Shown here piece by piece: positions 24,485 to 28,845 of a DNA stretch of 28,845 bases. The stretch is from assembly GCA_049999725.1 (NCBI GenBank), contig JBNGIS010019611.1, positions 1 through 28,845 on the forward strand, in the 5' to 3' direction. The DNA comes from Haplomitrium mnioides. Taxonomy: Eukaryota > Marchantiophyta > Haplomitriopsida > Calobryales. Each line of letters begins with the position of its first letter. Within the stretch, counting starts at the first letter, position 1. Made by a program: the position numbers and the translations under genes. Under the pieces are notes generated by a model. The model ran no database searches and had not been told where the DNA came from. It saw only the letters and a list, made by a program, of their open reading frames with translations.

Positions 24485-25224
24485 GTAGTTTTCTCATACA
24501 CTTTACCCTCATGTGCAAGCCTGTGAGTTGAGTTGTATTATCAAATTTCTTGATGAGGGTGCAGCTCAGCTTAAAGTCAACTTTAAGAGACGAGAATAAC
24601 ATATCAGGAAACAAAAGTGGCTTAGGGTTTGTAACTAACTATTCCTCTGACTCCATGTTTGTTACCTAAAATGTGCTTCACATCAAATAAGCCAGGGGGC
24701 TTGAACAGAAGTGCTACAAGTCATAGATTGTGCTCAATATTTTCTTGACACTATAAGAGAGTGCAGAAAAATTCTTTTGTTGTTGGGTTCATCTATTGTT
24801 ACCTTTAGTTGTCATAGTTGTCATCTTCTGGAGTTTTTGGCTACAGAGATTTTCATAGAGGTATTTCATTACTCAACAAGCTCATGTCCCAGTGTAAGTT
24901 TGGCTTGAGTTTGCTCGACAAGTTTAAGCTGCCTAATTTAGGTAGGATGCTGTTCCTTTTGTCCAGTTTCTCTCCGTTAGACTTGGGTTTGTTTGAGCAC
25001 AGTGTGCAGGTTTCTCCATCTTAGCTAGCATAAGATAAAGGTTAGTATAAAGGTTATCCAGTTCACAAGCTTATGAACAGAACTAGGGGTCTCCTTACTC
25101 GAGTGAAATTCTTGTATGGATTATCAGCTATGGGCATTTTCATGACGATACGGCAAAAGGTATGTTAGTTTACAGTGGGGAGCTTCATATAAGCCCACTT
25201 CGAATCATTCTAATTTTTCTAATT
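24485..25224 (+). other. Start of intron 8, no feature recognised
   Basis: Begins GTAGTT. Short chance ORFs only. The host frame would stop at TGA about 40 bases in, consistent with intron. It is followed by LINE B copy 3. Confidence 0.5.
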
Positions 25225-25279
25225 AACTAACATCTCCTTCTCCTATTCTATTCTATTCTCCCTTTGTTTTCCTCCTCTT
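25225..25279. repeat. 55-bp junction segment, nearly identical to 18211-18265
   Basis: See the paired segment at 18211. On the minus strand it provides the last codons (RRKTKGE, stop) of the truncated LINE B copy 3 frame, in place of the normal C-terminus ILEAFVRAWEARH. Confidence 0.65.
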
Positions 25280-27041
25280 TCCTTCTCTCTTCTCTTCATT
25301 ATGAGCCTTCATCCAGTCTCTACAAGAATCACGCCAAGCTTTCTTTCCGTACTCTACCAGTCTCATCCAGATTTTCTTTTTCAAGCAGTACATATCCATG
25401 TGTGACTTCTCGAAAACTATAGCGTTTCTAGAGAGCCATATGGAGTAAAGTACTATTCCTCTTTGTAAGGACCAGATCTCCTGAGCTACGACCAGTGCTT
25501 TAGGTATTCTGTCTCCTAGGATGCATTGCTGCCAGGTTGGCTTCCACTTTTTGATATTCTCCCAAATGGAGAACACTAACCTGTTAATGATATTCCCTGT
25601 GAATGAGATCTTCCAGTAAGTCCTCCTTGCAGCAGACACATCTTGCATCTATCTCAAAGCCAGGCTTTTCTGCCTTTTTCCTGAACCGACTTGCACACCT
25701 CTTTGGACAATAAGCCACATTAACGTGGCCTCTTTGGCTGATCTGCGTGCATCCCATATATCAGTCCATCTGGAGGAGTATGTAGAGTCGATCGAACTAT
25801 GTGCTTTTCACGTTCCAGAACCGGAAAGATTGTAGATGGCCGGTCCAAGATGAACTGACTGCCTTTCTTGGTGGAATAGCTGCTGAGGGGGGAGTTATCT
25901 TTCCAGACCCACATTCCAGGGTCCCAATCTCCCTCTCCGATAACTGAGCCAAGTAATTTATACTCAGCATTCTGATCTTTGGTCACTGTGCAGACTCTCA
26001 TTTTCCTCATAATCACTGAAAGAGGAAACTGGGGTCGAGATCCTTCTGCCAACATCGTAGACATTGGGGTGACAACGAACCATGAGCATGAATGAGGTAG
26101 CGCAGAAGACTGAGTCATGGTTCCCGCCTTCAGATCAATATCAGCACTCCAGGTCAGATGTGAAAATTCCGGTCCAGTCTCCTTTTCTTATGTGGCCTGG
26201 CCCCTCAAGTAGGAGTGCAACCCACCTGTCAGGGATCTTAGCAATCAGGTCATACCATTTCTGTTCATGCCTTTTGTGAAGCTGGTATTGTTCTTGCACC
26301 TCTGCCCATTCAAGGAACTCATATGTTTGACGATTCCAGAGGTCCCCAATCACCTTGATCCCTGCCTGAGACCATCTCAAGGCTGGCCAGCTCTTGTTTG
26401 CCGCCAACAGTGAATTATCTCCGAATTTATTCCACCAGGTGTTTATGCTCACCAGCTCTTCAAAAGACTCAGGAGCCTTCTGTTTGATAGATCTTTTGAG
26501 CACGGACCAAGCCTGCCATATCTCCTTCCACAGCTGAGAGGTAGACCAACATGAAGATCTGCAGTCAGCAACTGCCCACAATAGGGAGTGACCCCAACCT
26601 AGTTTACTAAGCGGTCTAGCTTGGCTGGCTCTATACAATAAAAACGTTTTGCATGTAGAGTCCCCTGGCGGAACAGTTGTCATAGTCCACTTTCCCAGCA
26701 GGGCTTGAGTCTGGGCATATATGTCTATCAATCCCAATCCCCCTTATTGAACTTCACGCATGTTTCCCATGCCACTGGAGCTCTGCATTTTTCCCCAATT
26801 CCTGACCAGAGAAAGTTTGTCACTGTTTGATTTCTTTAAGGGGGGAGCTGCCCCCTGCCCAGCAAGAAGCAAAGTACCAGATGGACCCCAGGAGGATTTG
26901 ATTGATGATTAAAAGTCTTCCTGGAAGACTGATATATCTGTTGCACCAAAACTTGAGCTTCGATCTGACCCCGTCCACCAAGATGTTCTTAGTTCCTTGT
27001 ATACCACTTTGGAGGCCAAACGGAATACCAAGGAATTTCAA
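25280..27041 (-). pseudogene. LINE B ORF2 thumb and C-terminal regions
   Basis: The minus-strand frames 27041-26820 (KFLGIPFGLQSGI, WCNRYISLPGRLLIINQILL), 26737-26141 (GLIDIYAQTQALLGKWTM, KIPDRWVALLLEG) and 26118-25720 with 25648-25253 (GMWVWKDNSPLSSYSTKKG, CPKRC, KWKPTWQQCILGDRIPKAL) form the post-RT part of an L1 ORF2. Order and spacing are normal and indels separate the frames. The cysteine-rich segment near 25640-25710 (CPKRCA..., CVCC) is the zf-RVT-like domain. The C-terminus is cut at the 55-bp junction segment. Confidence 0.7.
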
Positions 27042-27303
27042 GGTTGCATCCTTTTCTGCCCATTCCCAGTTACGGCCAACATTCCACCCTTGCAGTCTAG
27101 GTCTCGAACTGATCCAAACGGCAGATTATTTTTCCCAGTTGATATTCTGTCCAAAAGCCTTGGAGAAGGTACCCAGTACCGCCTTTAGCAAGTTCTGTTC
27201 TTCTCCTGCCAAGGATAAAAGAGTGTCATCTGCATATTGGGAGAAGAGATGGTGCCTACCCAATGGAAAAGATATCCCTTTTAATTGTTTGTTGAGCTCT
27301 GCT

Positions 27304-28612
27304 TTATTGAGAAGGTGTCCCAGTGCATCCGCTACTCGAGATACAGAAAAGGATAGTGGCTTTTGTTGTTATCACCTTCACATATCCAATGAATTTTCGA
27401 CCAAATCCCATGACCTTTAATACTTTGAACAAGAACTCCCAGTCCACTGTGTCATAAGCTTTCTCGAAGTTCACTTTCAGGAAAACACAATCTTGTCCTG
27501 ATGATAGAGCCCAATCCTTGGTTTCGACTGCAGAAATCACATTGTCAAGGATGTATCTATTCGGTAGTAAGGCTTATTTGCGAGAGAACAAATTCTTGAA
27601 GCCTTTGACAGAACATGGGGCGCAAGGCATTTGCTTTGTATCCGTGATGAGGACTCAGTTTACTGGAATTTTGATGTTAGTAGTAATCTGGATTGAGGGC
27701 ATTGGGTTGCTGTTGTTTACTAGGCTAGATCCTGAAAGGGATTGAGTGATTGTTGGTTTTTGCCGCTCGGCCTGATTGCTGGCCGCGTTTGTACCCTTGG
27801 TGCTTGAAAGTAAATAAAGTTGTTTGCTTTCAGCCAAAAAAAGAAAGAAAAAGAAAGGCTGATTGCTCTGTATTAATTATCCCTGTCAGAACTTTTTGCA
27901 ACTTAATGGAAATCACTTTGGCGAAGATCTTGTAAGAGGTATTCAGAAGGGAGATGGGTCTCCAATTGGAAACTAGAGTCTTATCGCCACCCTTGTCAAG
28001 CAAGGAGATTGTGCCTTTGTTGAGCTCAACACTGAACCATTGTCGTCTAACAGCTTCCAAGATCATGGCTGCGTAATTTTTTGCAATCCACTTCCAGCAA
28101 CATTTGTAGAATTCGCTAGGGAGACCATCTGGTCCTGGAGACTTAAGCCCTCCCATGCTAGCCAAGGTCTTCATGTACTCTTGTTCACTGGGAGGGTCTT
28201 TCAGCATGGTCCGCTGGGCAGGGGAGATGCGTGAGGGGATGTGCCTGAGTGTCTCTTCTTGGGCCATCGCTCTAAGCGGATCATCTGCTCTGCGGCTAAA
28301 AATATTGGACGAATAGTCTACTAGCCTCTTTTCTTTGTCCTTCCATTCAACAAGTTCTTGTGCAGGCCCCTTCAGTTCTACTATCTCAGCTGAAGCTTTC
28401 CGTTCCTGGTTAGAGCTGAAAAAAAACTTGTTCATTTTATCCCCTTCTTCAAACCACTTGGTACTTGAGCGGATCCTAGCTCCTTTGGCTCTGTAGTCTT
28501 CAAAGAACTCCAGAGCTATCATATGTCTATCTAGCTCCTCTTGGAGAAGAGTGTTGTTTTGGTCTTCCTCAATCTGAACTGTGAGAGTATTTACTTTGCC
28601 CCTGAGCATCAC
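27304..28612 (-). pseudogene. LINE B reverse transcriptase, N-terminal two thirds, split by an insertion
   Basis: 28612-27861 on the minus strand contains KWFEEGDKMNKFFFS, LKSPGPDGLPSEFYKCCWKW, WRPISLLNTSYKIFAK and INTEQSA. After the insertion, 27568-27304 continues LLPNRYILDNVISAVETKDW and VNFEKAYDTVDWEFL. Motif A reads V-N-F-E-K-A-Y-D, where plant L1 elements normally have V-D-F; the catalytic aspartate is replaced by asparagine. A stop lies just upstream of 28612 in the frame KKAYLRRAE. The enzyme would be inactive even without the insertion. Confidence 0.75.
27575..27854 (+). mobile_element. Nested, 5'-truncated LINE B insertion with poly(A) and target duplication
   Basis: 280 bases in the opposite direction to the host LINE B. 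It starts inside the ORF2 C-terminus (TTCTTGAAGCCTTTGACAGA, ARHLLCIR-like), continues with the LINE B 3' UTR (CTAGGCTAGATCC, CCGCTCGGCCTGATTGCTGG, GAAAGTAAATAAAGTTG) and ends in an A-rich tail at 27836-27854. AAGGCT at 27569-27574 and 27855-27860 flank it. Removing the insertion and one AAGGCT restores the antisense RT reading EQSALLPNRYILDNV. Confidence 0.75.
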
Positions 28613-28658
28613 TTATTCTGCTCTCCTGAGGTAGGCTTTCTTATGTTAGAAAATATGA

Positions 28659-28845
28659 ACTTTGAAATCCACGTGAAGAGTTGATAAGCTGTTAAAGCAG
28701 AGAGCACTAAACAGAAAATATGATTCTAAGGAGATAGCAGATAAACTCAGAGTCGATAGGATGCAGACAGCAGGTCGTGATGCCCCAGAGAGTGGAATCG
28801 CGATGCTCCAGAAAACAGGTCGCGATGTACACCACAGAATCGCGA
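28659..28845 (+). mobile_element. 5' leader of another element C or L1-type copy, runs off the window
   Basis: 28659-28735 aligns with 5453-5530 (TTTGAAATC, GTGAAGAGTTGA, AAGCTGTTAAAGC, GAGAGCAC). From 28770 a CG-rich repeated motif follows (GCAGGTCG(T/C)GATG..CCA.AGA...AATCGCGA, at least two units). No coding is seen. It points away from LINE B copy 3. Confidence 0.5.

Larger units (their letters stand above)
25280..28640 (-). mobile_element. LINE B copy 3: L1-type ORF2 from before RT to C-terminus (antisense, broken)
   Basis: On the minus strand, pieces follow in the expected order: pre-RT segment and RT start (28612-27860), motif A (27540-27304), YADD (about 27220-27240), thumb (27041-26820), connecting region (26737-26141), C-terminal domain (26118-25280). 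Frame changes separate the pieces. It is interrupted by a sense insertion at 27575-27854. The endonuclease is absent: the sequence beyond 28640 belongs to element C in the opposite direction. Plant L1 character is shown by SPGPDGLPSEFYKCCW, NWRPISLLNTSYKI and FEKAYDTVDWEFL. Confidence 0.75.

Noticed and set aside
23801-24526. 241-codon ORF as a complete small PHD-chromodomain protein
   Set aside because: The ORF starts in intron sequence before a good acceptor at 23850, and the first two PHD zinc ligands are supplied by exon 7. The frame stops just after a good donor at 24485.
1-28845. tRNA or rRNA genes
   Set aside because: No cloverleaf-compatible sequence with A and B boxes and no rRNA core sequence noticed by eye on either strand.

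Overview
The window is plant nuclear DNA. It carries the 5' part of one very large, intron-rich gene on the + strand, and its introns are packed with decayed non-LTR retrotransposons (LINEs). The gene encodes a chromatin protein that I recognise as MOM1-like. Eight exons between 556 and 24484 join with consistent GT-AG splice sites and matching phases into one open frame of 1057 codons. The frame is still open at the last donor, so the SNF2/helicase part and the 3' end lie beyond the window. Domain order is: basic, NLS-rich N-terminus; PWWP-like domain (about residues 589-690); C4HC3 PHD finger (836-879); chromodomain (about 1016-1053). MOM1 proteins act in transcriptional gene silencing in plants. 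The intron size and LINE load, including a LINE family that does not look like plant L1, suggest a non-angiosperm land plant such as a fern. That placement is inference and weak.

Layout. 1-555: AT-rich direct repeats, then a likely promoter and leader with a small upstream ORF. 556-4666: exons 1-4 with moderate introns. 4667-15733: an 11 kb intron with L1-type fragments, a 2.9 kb LINE-like element that has ORF1 but no ORF2, a second shorter relative, several LINE A fragments, and a 2.2 kb inverted-repeat composite with a 10-N gap inside it. 15734-17364: exons 5-7, including a 77-nt intron. 17365-23850: a 6.5 kb intron that splits the PHD finger and contains an antisense, nearly full-length but frame-broken LINE A with endonuclease, reverse transcriptase and C-terminal zinc motif. 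23851-24484: exon 8. 24485-28845: the start of another large intron, holding an antisense L1-type LINE (LINE B) that carries a nested sense insertion.

Three repeat groups recur and I give them working names. LINE A has CR1/L2/Jockey-like features and 3' ends in a (TATTC)n-like pentanucleotide run. LINE B is L1-type, with a poly(A) tail. Element C has a DUF4283/CCHC ORF1 joined directly to a 3' UTR and poly(A), and is probably a deletion derivative of the L1 lineage. A fourth, anonymous non-coding repeat (REP) of about 250 bp occurs in several same-orientation copies. No other host gene, tRNA, rRNA or CRISPR array is supported.

The notable theme is a presumed transposon-silencing gene whose own introns hold mostly antisense LINE copies, plus inverted arrangements that could fold into double-stranded RNA in its pre-mRNA.
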